A DNA stretch of 64,000 bases. It comes from Septoria linicola (taxonomy: Eukaryota > Ascomycota > Dothideomycetes > Mycosphaerellales > Mycosphaerellaceae). Shown in pieces: positions 1 through 9,789 of the stretch. Location of the stretch: NCBI GenBank assembly GCA_024114885.1, contig CP099426.1:1240001-1304000 (forward strand), read 5' to 3'. A program made the translations under genes and the position numbers. The notes beneath the pieces were generated by a model. That model made no database searches. It saw only the letters and a list, made by a program, of their open reading frames with translations, and was not told the DNA's origin. Every line of letters starts with the position of its first letter. Position 1 is the first letter of the stretch.

Positions 1-180
1 CAGACCCAGAAAGACATTCTGCTGCGAGGCTTGAGGCAGTGTGCCCATCAGCACGCCACTGATGTTATGCTCTCGGCGCAGATATGTCACATGGTTGACA
101 TCGTATAACACGAAACGGTGGGCGAGCTTGAAAATTGGGATGGGCGCAGTGACCGTGGCTGTGCCATCGGAGGTGGACAT
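1..180 (-). CDS. SEN34: tRNA-splicing endonuclease subunit Sen34, 5' part only
   Basis: The first 60 codons of a minus-strand gene start at the ATG at 178-180 and run off the left edge of the window. The translation reads PIPIFKLAHRFVLYDVN, then YLRREHNISGVL, then LPQASQQNVFLGL. This matches the amino-terminal domain of fungal Sen34. Sen34 is one of the two catalytic subunits of the tRNA intron endonuclease and cleaves the 3' splice site. Its catalytic Tyr/His/Lys triad lies in the C-terminal half, outside this window, so activity cannot be judged. No intron is seen in the visible part. The assignment rests on recognising the conserved YLRREHNI and LPQ...QQNVFLGLP signatures. Confidence 0.8.
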   Translation of the reverse strand, partial: MSTSDGTATVTAPIPIFKLAHRFVLYDVNHVTYLRREHNISGVLMGTLPQASQQNVFLGL

Positions 181-2791
181 TGTGTCTTTACTGCGAACTG
201 TAATGACTGTAGCCATAGTCAGCATATTGCGTCTGCGAGAAACGACGTGGTCATGCAAGTTGAGGCTGCGGTGTGTATCATAAAGAGCATAGCAATTTTT
301 TTCTCGTCAATAGCGTGTAGCTTCAGGGGATTGACAGATTATAAAAAGTGTTTAATCATGTGAGATGGAGTGAAGGTGGAGAATAAGACGTACGTGATGA
401 TTCTGTGCTCGCTCCGTGGAGATCGAGCGCGTTATTGTTGTTCAGCTCATGTTGTCGATGCCGGATGCATGAGTAACAGCCGAAGTGGTGGATTTTGCTG
501 AGGCAGGCGCGAAGGGCGCTCGGTGCCTTTTCTTGGCAGCTGCGGACTTTCCAATTTTCTCTCCTCCGAAGCTTCCTCGACTTCACTTCCACATCAACCA
601 CATCACCTTGTCACGCCGACAAATGCTTTGCTCGACGTCCAGAGACCTTGAATGAGGAAGGTCAAACGGCCTCGATATCCACGCCGACTATGTGTCAGTA
701 CGTCCGAACGGCGGAAAGCACCGACGCGTCGCGAATCATCGAGGGCTTTGCACCTTGATCTCATGGAACGCGCATCTCTAATGCCAGTCGCGTTGTGAGG
801 GTCAGCTATGGTAAGCCAGCACCTACCGCCCACCTTCAACTAACTGATGATTCCTTCACAATTATGTTCCGGTGATTCTCATGATCCAAGAACAAAACAT
901 GCATCACCATCTGATCTGCACCCAAAACCTGTTACGTTCGTCTTTTTGCAATTCCTTGATCATGACTGACCATCAAATAGCGGACCAGCTCTCAAGCCAT
1001 AGCCAGTAACGACGCCTCATTCACTGAGCATCGAACGAGCCTGGTAAGCCAATGCCCTCTCCCTTCACCGCCCGCTTTCATGATGAATGGTTTTTTCCAG
1101 TTCTGCTTCTGAACTACAATGAGGATATTTTAACCATCTTACCAAAACCTTGTCTGATCATTGCGATCTACCACCACACAATTTCTGGCTATCTTGCTCT
1201 TGCACCATTCTAACTGTGCGACAGATACTTGGATCCACCACCGCCGCGACATCGTTCCACGTCTTATGGTAAGCTCGCACTTCTCCTTGCTCGACCTGTT
1301 CAAAGATGACACCTAGTCTATCCATTCAACGAACTTGATGTAGCCATGTCTACCGAGTCGCCCTCTCTGTACCGTACCTTTGAAGCTTCGGCTGAGATGG
1401 GAGGATCGGTTGTGGAGTTACGGCAGCATGTGAAGCTTCGGTTGATCATGTGGCTGTGTAATGTGATTTCAGAGCGTCGGACCGTGCCATTCGTCTTGAG
1501 TGGCATTGGCGAGACGCCGGCGGACGGGCATGCGTATAAACGGCTTGTCTGAGCACACATCTCATGCATATTATGCTTACGGGACACTGGTGTAGAGCCA
1601 CAGCTGACATGTCTCAGCTTCACTTCGCAACACCGGTCCTCTCGTAGGTCCTATGATTGACCTCCTACCACGCCCGTAAGGCTAAGGCCACTGTCCCAGT
1701 TGTGTGACAGCGCAGTACCATCGCTGAGATCAGCTCTCTTCAGCGACCGCTTCCTCTGGCGTGTAAGGTAGGAGTACAGTAATGACTGCGTATCAGTCTC
1801 TAGCATTCGTGATTCAGACAAATATGTGGCGCCCTCTCCGCAACTGACGGAGCCTTCGCTCGACGAGGAGGCATCGATGGGATGCTACATTCAAATACTG
1901 CCACAGCATCGTTAGCGGCTGGAGTGTTGTTCCGCATTCGGACATTGCAGCCGGCGGGAAGGCACATGAGTCCTTGCTGGGCCACTTCGCTGTTCTGTCT
2001 GTAGAAACACATCAACTAAGATTCCATTAATGGTTTTCGCCGTCTCTGCACTCCTTTGATCTTCTCTCTGTCGCCTCTGAAGTGCGACCCGTAACATCGA
2101 TGGTACACATACTCGAGGCGGGACGGCTGTGGCGCGCACCATGATCGTCTTCAAACCGTCGCGAAAGCCGCGTGTCTCCCAAAGTATATATTTACACAGG
2201 ACTCGAGATGCAATGTTTGTTAGCTTGAGGAGTTCTGCCCAGTTACACGATCGTAACGTCGAGACGTCCGACTGAGATAGCCGTGTCATAGTTGTCTTGT
2301 TCTTGAAACTGTGGTACGGGCGGGAGTCCGTCTCACAGCAATACCGACAGGGGGTTGATTGAGTTCATCTGCCAGATTTCTTGGAGTAGATGGTCAACGA
2401 TTTCCTCCACCTCCAGTAGTCGCCCATTACACATGTACAACCCTCTCCTCTTCCGGCCTACTCCCAGCGTACCCCAATAATACCGACTTTGACTTCCTCA
2501 CGCACGAGACCGAACCTGTGCGCGATCTGCGAACGACACGTTTCAGACAAAGTGGGATAATCGCCGGACCAGGGAGTGCAGACCTAAGGAGACACTTAAT
2601 TGCCAGGAGAATACCACACAATCGCCATTGTGCGCACTCAGAACACCTGTTGCAGTTTCTACAAACACCGTCATCACGAACGACAGCGACACGATTGCCG
2701 CTCAGCGGAGCCTCGAGCTGGCGACCGATAAGCTCCACCGCTGTCCGGACACATGCTTCCCTCATATGTCAAGTCGAACCATCACGCAAAG
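181..2791. other. 2.6 kb gap without a convincing gene
   Basis: I see no frame with conserved domain character between the SEN34 start and the ANP1 start. Open stretches up to 171 codons exist but look compositionally random, and many start only at non-ATG codons. Part of the region must hold the SEN34 promoter and, at its right end, the ANP1 promoter and leader. A short minus-strand basic stretch near 410-560 (AAAKKRHRAPFAPAS) has no start codon in frame. Confidence 0.5.
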
Positions 2792-4642
2792 ATGAACCGG
2801 CATGCCTTTGGGAATGGCCAGCCCAAAGGGTCAGGCGCATATCCCATAGGTGGCAGTGGGCGGAGAGGAAGTGATGCTTTTAACATAAAACCCAACAGAT
2901 ACGACAAGTACCAACCTCGATCGGGGCGAGGGCGAAGGCGTGGAGCTGCGATGCGGGTCGGCGCAGCAGTCGCGCTGGGGTTGTTGGTGCTCATGTTCCT
3001 TTTCCCAGCACTACGACCGGCAGGGCTTCTCGGAGGGTTGGGATTGGCAGCTTGGGGCGGAGGAGAGGAATTCAACATCGAGACAGTGCGGTACTACGAC
3101 TTGGCCAATGTGGGCGGCACATCACGGGGCTGGGAAAGAGAGGAGCGCATCTTGCTGTGCGCTCCTCTGCGAGACGCAGCTCCACACATGCCCATGTTCT
3201 TTTCCCACCTGCGGAACCTCACCTATCCGCATCATCTGATCGATCTGGCGTTCCTGGTCGGAGATAGCAAGGACAACACACTCACCATCCTCTCCGACAT
3301 GTTGGCAGAGCTGCAGGCCAGCGAAGAGCCCAAAATGGCATTCGGTGAGATTTCAGTTGTTGAGAAGGACTTTGGGCAAAAAGTGAATCAGGATGTGGAA
3401 AGTCGGCACGGTTTTGCTGCACAGGCAAGTCGGAGAAAGAGCATGGCACAAGCGCGCAACTGGCTACTATCAGCTGCACTTCGGCCCACGCATAGCTGGG
3501 TCTACTGGAGAGATGTGGATGTGGAAACGGCACCCTTCACGATCTTGGAGGACTTGATGAGGCATAACAAGGATGTCATTGTGCCTAATGTGTGGAGACC
3601 TTTGCCAGACTGGCTGGGAGGCGAGCAGCCATATGATCTGAACAGCTGGCAGGAGTCTGAGACTGCTCTCGCCTTAGCAGACACGTTGGATGAAGACGCA
3701 GTCATTGTAGAGGGCTACGCGGAGTACGCAACCTGGAGACCCCATCTAGCATATCTCCGCGACCCTTACGGCGACCCAGACATGGAGATGGAGATCGATG
3801 GCGTGGGAGGTGTGTCGATTCTGGCAAAAGCGAAGGTGTTCAGAAGTGGGGTACACTTCCCAGCCTTCTCGTTCGAAAAGCATGCAGAGACTGAAGGCTT
3901 TGGCAAGGTAAGATGGAGAAAGAAGTTCTGAAGAAGGACTATGCTAATCGCGTTACAGATGGCCAAACGCATGAAATTCTCCGTCGTTGGCCTACCGCAC
4001 TACACCATCTGGCATTTGTACGAACCCTCGGTTGACGACATCCGCCACATGGAAGAGATGGAGCAGGAGCGCAAACAACGAGAGCAGGAGGAGAAGGAGA
4101 AGCAAGATCGTCTTGATAAAATCCAGAGTCAGTTCGAAGAAGGCTCGTCACAATGGGACAAGGACAAGGAAGCCATCAAAGACGCAACCAAGAAAGACGC
4201 CGCTGAAAAGCAGGCTAAGCAGAAGGCCAAGGCCGATGAAGTGTAAGTGGAGAACGAACGAAGAACGTTTTGTGGAGACCGGCGAGGAAGTTGACGTTGT
4301 TGTGTTTGTGTGTGCGCAGGGGAAGGAAGTTCGCTGACAAGTTCTCCCTGCAACAGAAGCAAAGAGTCAAACCCAAAGAAGGCGCAGGCTCATGAAGGTG
4401 GAACAGACGAGACGTCAGAGGTAAAGCAGAATCCCAATTCTCCTCCTCAGCCACAAAAAAAAGCCGATGGCCAGCCGGCAAAGCACCAAAATGAGGCCAA
4501 ACCACCAGCAGATGCACCAGCCCAAAGGACCACACAGAACAAGAAACCCGCCGCGAAAGCTGAGCAAGTTGCTCAAGCTAACCTTGACCAGGCCAGAGCA
4601 CCCAAGGACGAAACCGAGCCAAAGGCGGCGGCAGCGCAATGA
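2792..4642 (+). CDS. Anp1/Mnn9/Van1-family mannan polymerase subunit
   Basis: Type II Golgi membrane glycosyltransferase of the Anp1 family (GT62), which extends the alpha-1,6-mannan backbone of cell-wall N-glycans. Exons: 2792-3907, 3959-4242, 4357-4642 (561 aa). A basic cytoplasmic tail is followed by one membrane helix at about residues 55-73 and then the catalytic domain. That domain has ILLCAPLRDA, TYPHHLIDLAFLVGDS and a metal-binding DVDVE at about 241-245 in WVYWRDVDVE. The tail after about residue 410 is an E/K/Q-rich coiled coil, longer than in yeast relatives. Intron 2 has GTAAGT, a GCTGAC branch site and CAACAG. A different third junction, 4420 to 4896, gives another in-frame C-terminus ending at 5228 (see findings). 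I start at the ATG at 2792 because the upstream in-frame ATG at 2753 adds only a weak 13-residue leader. Which of Anp1, Mnn9 or Van1 it is cannot be settled here. Confidence 0.88.
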
Positions 4643-4895
4643 GCATGATCGCCATTACCTACGCCACTCGACCATTTCCAAAGCGGACCTTGCTACGCTA
4701 CGTCGACCAGCACAACTTGCCTGCTTTGATCCGTGCTTAGTATAGCTTCTGCTTCGCCGATTCGCTTTTCTACTTCTTTTGTCTCTTACTTTACAGCTGT
4801 TCTCCCAACTGCGTTGTGGATCGAAAGCTTGTACCTTACATCACCAAAAGCGTTTATGGCACTTTGTCTGACTTGAGCTTTTTCCGTCTTTGCAG

Positions 4896-5228
4896 GGAAG
4901 CAATGCGCCCGTGGGCGAAGACAGCAAGAAGTCGTCGAGTGAGGAGCAACGGAGGAAGTGGGAAGAGCAGGCCCGCGGGGGTGGTCAGAAGAAGGACACG
5001 AAAGTCACGAAAGCCAATAAGGAGAAGGCCGCTGATCGAGAAGTGGAGGATCGCATTGTGAAGGACAGGGGCCAACAAGAGGAAGAGGCAACTGCACACA
5101 GCAAATTCAAGCAAGAGGTGGACGACTTGCTTGCTGCGCAGGACTTGCACGTGGATCTAGACTTGATCGACGAAGATGCCTTTGAGAGTACAAACGAGAA
5201 GCACCTACACTCTGGGAAGTGGAGCTGA
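4896..5228 (+). CDS. Alternative 3' exon of the Anp1-like gene
   Basis: A 110-codon charged open frame is preceded by a strong acceptor: CTGAC branch, T-rich tract and TTTGCAG ending at 4895. It begins GSNAPVGEDSKK and ends DEDAFESTNEKHLHSGKWS. It lacks a convincing start of its own. It joins in phase to the codon ending at 4420, directly before GTAAAG, through a 475 nt intron, giving a 598-residue isoform. The composition (K, E, Q, D; predicted helix) continues the coiled-coil tail of exon 2. It could instead be a separate small gene, or untranslated sequence if the isoform ending at 4642 is the only product. Confidence 0.5.
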   Translation, partial: GSNAPVGEDSKKSSSEEQRRKWEEQARGGGQKKDTKVTKANKEKAADREVEDRIVKDRGQQEEEATAHSKFKQEVDDLLAAQDLHVDLDLIDEDAFESTNEKHLHSGKWS

Positions 5229-5670
5229 AAATAGTCGGGTTGACATGCCTTGACGGCTCCGGAGTCGGAGTAACATTCGTGCCATTGGCGGACAATTGTA
5301 TCATAGCATGGCGCGGAGCTTTGTGGGAAACACGGCCTTGAAGGCACGTACATTCAGCGCATGTTATCGCGCTGAGATGGCAGCAGGGACATAGGAAAAG
5401 AGCTTCATGTGCTCTGCTGATCTTATCAGATCATCTGCAAACATACAACTAACAACATCAAATCAGTTGAGAAACATGCACATCTTCACCCTAGCTAGTT
5501 GACGGATCCTCGGGCATGCTGCCAAGTAGACCACTCAATGCACGATGTAGATCAGCACCACAATGATGACAATAAGCGAGTATGGCCCCATGCATGCGTC
5601 GCCAATGCTGTGACAGATCAAACTTGGACTGAAGCTCTCACTTGTCACCTTCCAAACTGTCGACGAAATT
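5229..5670. other. Intergenic region upstream of the hydrolase
   Basis: No gene seen. It should contain the 3' end of the Anp1-like transcript and the promoter of the secreted hydrolase starting at 5671. Confidence 0.5.
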
Positions 5671-6852
5671 ATGGCGTTCATACTAGCACTCCTCCAGCTG
5701 TCCAGCGTCGGTGCTGCACAGAGCAGCAGTGGCAGCAGCATCCTTCTACCGTCGCCGGAAGGCCCCTACGGGACCAATATCAAGATTATCGAAGCTATCC
5801 ATCACAGTCGCACAGATCCTTACGATCCCAGTGGCGGTCCTCGAAGACTCATGACTTCAGTCTTCTATCCTACCGGACCTATTGCAAACTGCCAAGCAGA
5901 GCAATCACAATACATTCCGACGACATCTTCGCCGATATTGGCTGCGCTGCTAGAGAGATATGGCGTGCCGAATATGACAGCGCCGTTGAAGAACTTCGTG
6001 TTACCAGTCTGCGAAGCTTCACCACCAGAAGACGTGCGGGGCGAGCATGATAATACAGAGACTTTCCCCGTCGTGCTGTTCTCCCATGGTCTGCAGACTT
6101 CTCGACTCCTGTCCAGCTCTCAAGCACAAGCAGTCGCTTCTTATGGCTACGTCGTGATCACAATCGATCATCCGTTCGATGCTTGGGTCGTGGTGTATGC
6201 AGACGGCACAGTCGTGCGAAATGCTCAGTTCGCTACGCCGCAGGATCTAGACGAGGATATCAATGTGCGCTCCAAAGATGCTAGCTTCATTGCGGATCAG
6301 TTGAGTGTAGCTGGGAGTGCGTTCGCAGATCTCCCCATCCAGGCGCCAGTTGAGCAAGTCGGCATCTTCGGCCACTCTCTAGGCGGAGCGTCATCAGCTC
6401 GTGCAGCTTTTGATGATGAGCGGTTTGCTGGAGCTGTGGATCTCGATGGGTATCCATATGGGTTTAATACGACTGGCAATTATAGCAATTCTGTGTTTGA
6501 GGTTCCGCAGATTGACGCACCGTTTTTGCTGTTAAATGGGGAGGATGAGGTAGACTTGCCGCCGTATGTGCAGTTCTTCGATGCTTTCACGCAGTGGAAG
6601 AAACAGCTTGGTCTTGCTGGAGCTCAACATTTGACTTTTACTGATGTCTCGATGTTGGTTGACGCAGCTGGCTTGCGTGATCGAGTGTCGGAGGATGCGA
6701 TCGCTTTGGTAGGGATGTTGGATGGTAGGAGGGCAAGAGATATAGTTGCATCCTATGTTGCAGCGTTCATGGATATGGCGATCAAGAAGAAGGATGCGCC
6801 CCTGTTGGAAGGTCCAGATGTAAAGTATCCGGAAGTTGCTTTCGTCAGATAG
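5671..6852 (+). CDS. Secreted PAF-acetylhydrolase-like alpha/beta hydrolase
   Basis: Single-exon gene, 393 aa. The first 16 or so residues (MAFILALLQLSSVGAA) form a signal peptide, so the enzyme is probably secreted. The body follows the platelet-activating-factor acetylhydrolase (isoform II) pattern. There is a beta-strand with oxyanion segment FPVVLFSHGLQTSR, then VVITIDHPFDAWVV, and the nucleophile elbow GHSLGGASSARA near residue 235. Downstream, LLLNGEDEVDLP carries a candidate acid and the AQHLTFTD histidine is the likely catalytic base. The family cleaves short or oxidised acyl chains from phospholipids, but fungal members are poorly characterised. The substrate is therefore unknown. 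It ends 88 bp from the tail of the convergent Zn2Cys6 gene. Confidence 0.82.
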   Translation: MAFILALLQLSSVGAAQSSSGSSILLPSPEGPYGTNIKIIEAIHHSRTDPYDPSGGPRRLMTSVFYPTGPIANCQAEQSQYIPTTSSPILAALLERYGVPNMTAPLKNFVLPVCEASPPEDVRGEHDNTETFPVVLFSHGLQTSRLLSSSQAQAVASYGYVVITIDHPFDAWVVVYADGTVVRNAQFATPQDLDEDINVRSKDASFIADQLSVAGSAFADLPIQAPVEQVGIFGHSLGGASSARAAFDDERFAGAVDLDGYPYGFNTTGNYSNSVFEVPQIDAPFLLLNGEDEVDLPPYVQFFDAFTQWKKQLGLAGAQHLTFTDVSMLVDAAGLRDRVSEDAIALVGMLDGRRARDIVASYVAAFMDMAIKKKDAPLLEGPDVKYPEVAFVR

Positions 6853-6940
6853 CCGTGCAACGAATTTTGAGCAGTGCGCGAGCTTCGATAGGCGAATACG
6901 TGCGCATCAGCTAATGTTGGACGAATTCATATAGGTGTTC

Positions 6941-9279
6941 TCAACAGATCGTGTCGAACGGCGTGCCAAAGCCAAGATCATCGAGATTGCCAAAGTCTTG
7001 ATCTAGCAAGTTATAAAGCGAGCTGTTCGCATTGTACCAGTCCTGAAGAGAGTCGTCTACACCGAGCTTGCCGCCTTGATTGTGGTAAATATCTTGCTGC
7101 GGGTCGAAGGTGTTGGCCAAGCCCATGTCGGCCAACACCTGATCAAATTCTTCAACGCTCATGTTCCGGCCGGCAGCGTTATTGTTAAATGATGATGATG
7201 TCGTGTTGCGAGAACTTTGATCGACCTGGCCGTCGATCTTGTGCGCAGTCGTTTTCAGCTGAATGTACAGTCTAGCTGCATCGCAAAAGACAGAGCAAAG
7301 CTGGACGAATCGATCGGTACCTCGACAAAGTGGTCTCGCAGGCTCCAATGTAGCGATAAAGTCTTGGAGCAGCCTCAAGTCATCTGCTGTTTCACTCGCT
7401 CGTGCATTGCCAATGATATGCTTGAACACTGCCGTGAAGGGCGTCATCATAGGTGCATGCAGAACGACCCAATGGATGTACACGATCCAGGAGTAGATAT
7501 TACGCCCATGGATGCTTGCCAGGTTAATGCTTGTTTGGAGGCAGTCTCTCGCACATTGTAATGCTTCTGTTTTGGCTTTTGGAGTCGATGCGACCGCCTG
7601 CAGTGTCAACGCCAGGGTACTGTAGTGCATCAACTGATCCCCAGCGAGGATTGGGTCAAGCATGGTTGCTGGGCTGCACACATTCGGTGGTCGGATGACA
7701 TCCTGTAGCCCAATTCTTTGGGCATATGCTTCCCCGAGCTCGGTTCTACATGCAACAGCTATCGTTGCACGCTCGTGCTCTGTCTGAAGAAGTGCGGCGG
7801 GACTGTAAAGTCTCTCACAGATCTTGCCCTGCACTCTCGCAACTTGAACCCAATATTCCAGCAAATGCACAACTGTCACTGAGATCGTCAGTGTCTTGGC
7901 TTCTCGTGGGCTCGGCGAAGTAATATCGTATTCTGGGATTGATGGTGCACGTCCAAGTCGCAGAGCGAGGTTGCGATCCATTACATAGCAGTTCCAGAAT
8001 AGGAATATGTTTCTTTCGCGTTCAGCCTGCGGCCACTTGTTTGCGACAGCGACACGATGGTATCCAAGTGTTTGGCACATTTTGATCGCAGTCACGTTCA
8101 ATTGCCAGGAGAGGTACGGTTTAGCCAGATCTATCGCCAGAATTGACTGCTAGATGTCAGCTGATGTCCCACAACCTAGGACGACACTTTCGAGGCCCGA
8201 GTGTCGCTCGAGCGCGTCAGTCACTCACCGAAATAAGGAGTGCAATTATGTTGTCGCATTTAGGTGGCGCAAGTAAAGGCAGTTGTGCGATTGTGTCGAT
8301 AGCCAGACGCACAAATTGGAGTCCCATGTTCCAGTACTTCCCGGCTTGTTCTGCAGTCTCGTCGGCTGCTATCTCGCTGACCAGACTATTGTGCCGGATC
8401 ATCAGTCAGTGATATGTCGCACATCTCATTGTTATGGCATCGAAACCATTCGAGCGGGGGATCGTGCGTTGAGTCGCACAACCTAGCTCTGGGAAATGCC
8501 CTTTCTTCTGATCTCACTTACCAGAACAGACCAGCGTACACAATCGTGTGCTGTGCGATACTGCCTTGATGCTTATCGCGATGAAAGCGCTCACACATTA
8601 CAATTAACTCGTCCATGGGTATGAACAATACGTAGAGCTCCCATGCTTGTGGTGGAGTTGCTTTCCCTCGTGCAAGTAGTTTCTCGATGGTTTTCCACGT
8701 CGGCATCTCAGCGCCACCAGCCACTGGTATCGCTTGCGATAAATTCATGCCTTTGCCATCGGTGTCGATTCTGCTAACGATCGTTCTCAAGGCTCGCAAA
8801 GTTGAGCTGAATTGCGGATCTTGCGTCAGACTACCATTGCTTGTGACAGTCTGCTCGAGAACGTCCTTGGCGGCCAAAGTATCACGGTAGTGACCTGTGG
8901 TTGCGAAATTGTCGACGGTAGTCTGTTCCGACTGGCTCTCTTCATCGTCGAGAGGGGTCGAATAGCTTCGAGTACTGATATCGTTACTTCTTGGCGATGA
9001 TTGCGAGCCGTTGACTTCTCGAAGTAACCTTTCTATTCTAGCAAGACGATCATCAATTCCGTCTATTTTGTGTTCGTATTTCTTGGTGATTGTGACTCTT
9101 GTGCGCTCTTCTTTGACGCGTTGAGAAGTGCGGCATGGTATGCCCGCTGCTCGACAGTGTGAGCATGGCGGCTTTCGATCGCAGCGTATTTTACGCTGGC
9201 GACATCCATCGCAGGGCTTCTGTGGTTTCAAGCTCGATCCAGTCGTATCGCCATCAGCTGATGATACTTCATCATCCAT
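6941..9279 (-). CDS. Zn2Cys6 transcription factor with fungal_trans domain
   Basis: Minus-strand gene with three exons: 9279-8522, 8385-8229 and about 8146-6941 (about 706 aa). Residues 25-50 hold a binuclear zinc cluster, CDGCRQRKIRCDRKPPCSHC...C, with all six cysteines. A basic linker and a short coiled coil (DDRLARIERLLREV) follow, as in dimeric regulators. The middle homology region is seen in exon 3 as KMCQTLGYHRV...ERNIFLFWNCYVMDRNLALRLGRAPSIPEYDI. Introns are 136 and about 82 nt with GTAAGT and GTGAGT donors. The start is the ATG at 9277-9279; the six codons before it open only with TTG. It is transcribed away from the ABC exporter at 9790, so that exporter is the obvious target. The exon 3 acceptor could be 3 nt further upstream. 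Confidence 0.88.
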
Positions 9280-9789
9280 GCCCACGTAGACAAGCAATGT
9301 GTAAAGAGAAAGTACAGAACGGAGTACAAGTTCTTGGGAGAATGGTAGGAGCCATGACGAAAGGAGTTAGTGCAGCAGGATAGGGTTTAGTTCTTCAGTT
9401 CCTGCTTCTTGCCACGATTCCTGTCGCCGCGTGTCCACTGATCATGCCTCGTGCAGCGCGTAGTGTGGCCGAAGCGCTCTGACTCACTTCAGCAGGTCTT
9501 CATCGTCGAATGCTTCGGAGACTGTTGTGTATGATCGATTGATATGCTGTTGCCAAGCTCTGGGCAGTACACTTTGTCATCGCGGAGTTCACCACGGCAT
9601 TTGCTCGCCGCGCAACGCGCGGGCCAGCCTGGTCTCGCTGCGCGCGGCGAGCGAGTATACATCACGAAGATCAGTCTAAACAAAATTTCGATAATTTGGT
9701 AATCTGCATGTTTTGTATATATCTGGACCGTAGTAGCAGCATGGCTGCTGTGGAGCAGTCATCAATCAGCCAATTTTCGCGATCCCATC
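9280..9789. promoter_or_regulatory. Shared divergent promoter, regulator/ABC exporter
   Basis: The 510 bp between two divergent start codons must carry both promoters. A perfect 11 bp inverted repeat (GCTCGCCGCGC at 9603-9613, GCGCGGCGAGC at 9642-9652) flanks a GC-rich centre. A TATATA box lies near 9716-9722, about 70 bp before the exporter ATG. The repeat is a candidate site for a dimeric regulator or a structured element. No binding specificity can be read from it. Confidence 0.55.

Noticed and set aside
2359..2874. 171-codon plus-strand frame before the Anp1-like gene
   Set aside because: It begins with TTG, overlaps the true start in another frame and has no domain character.
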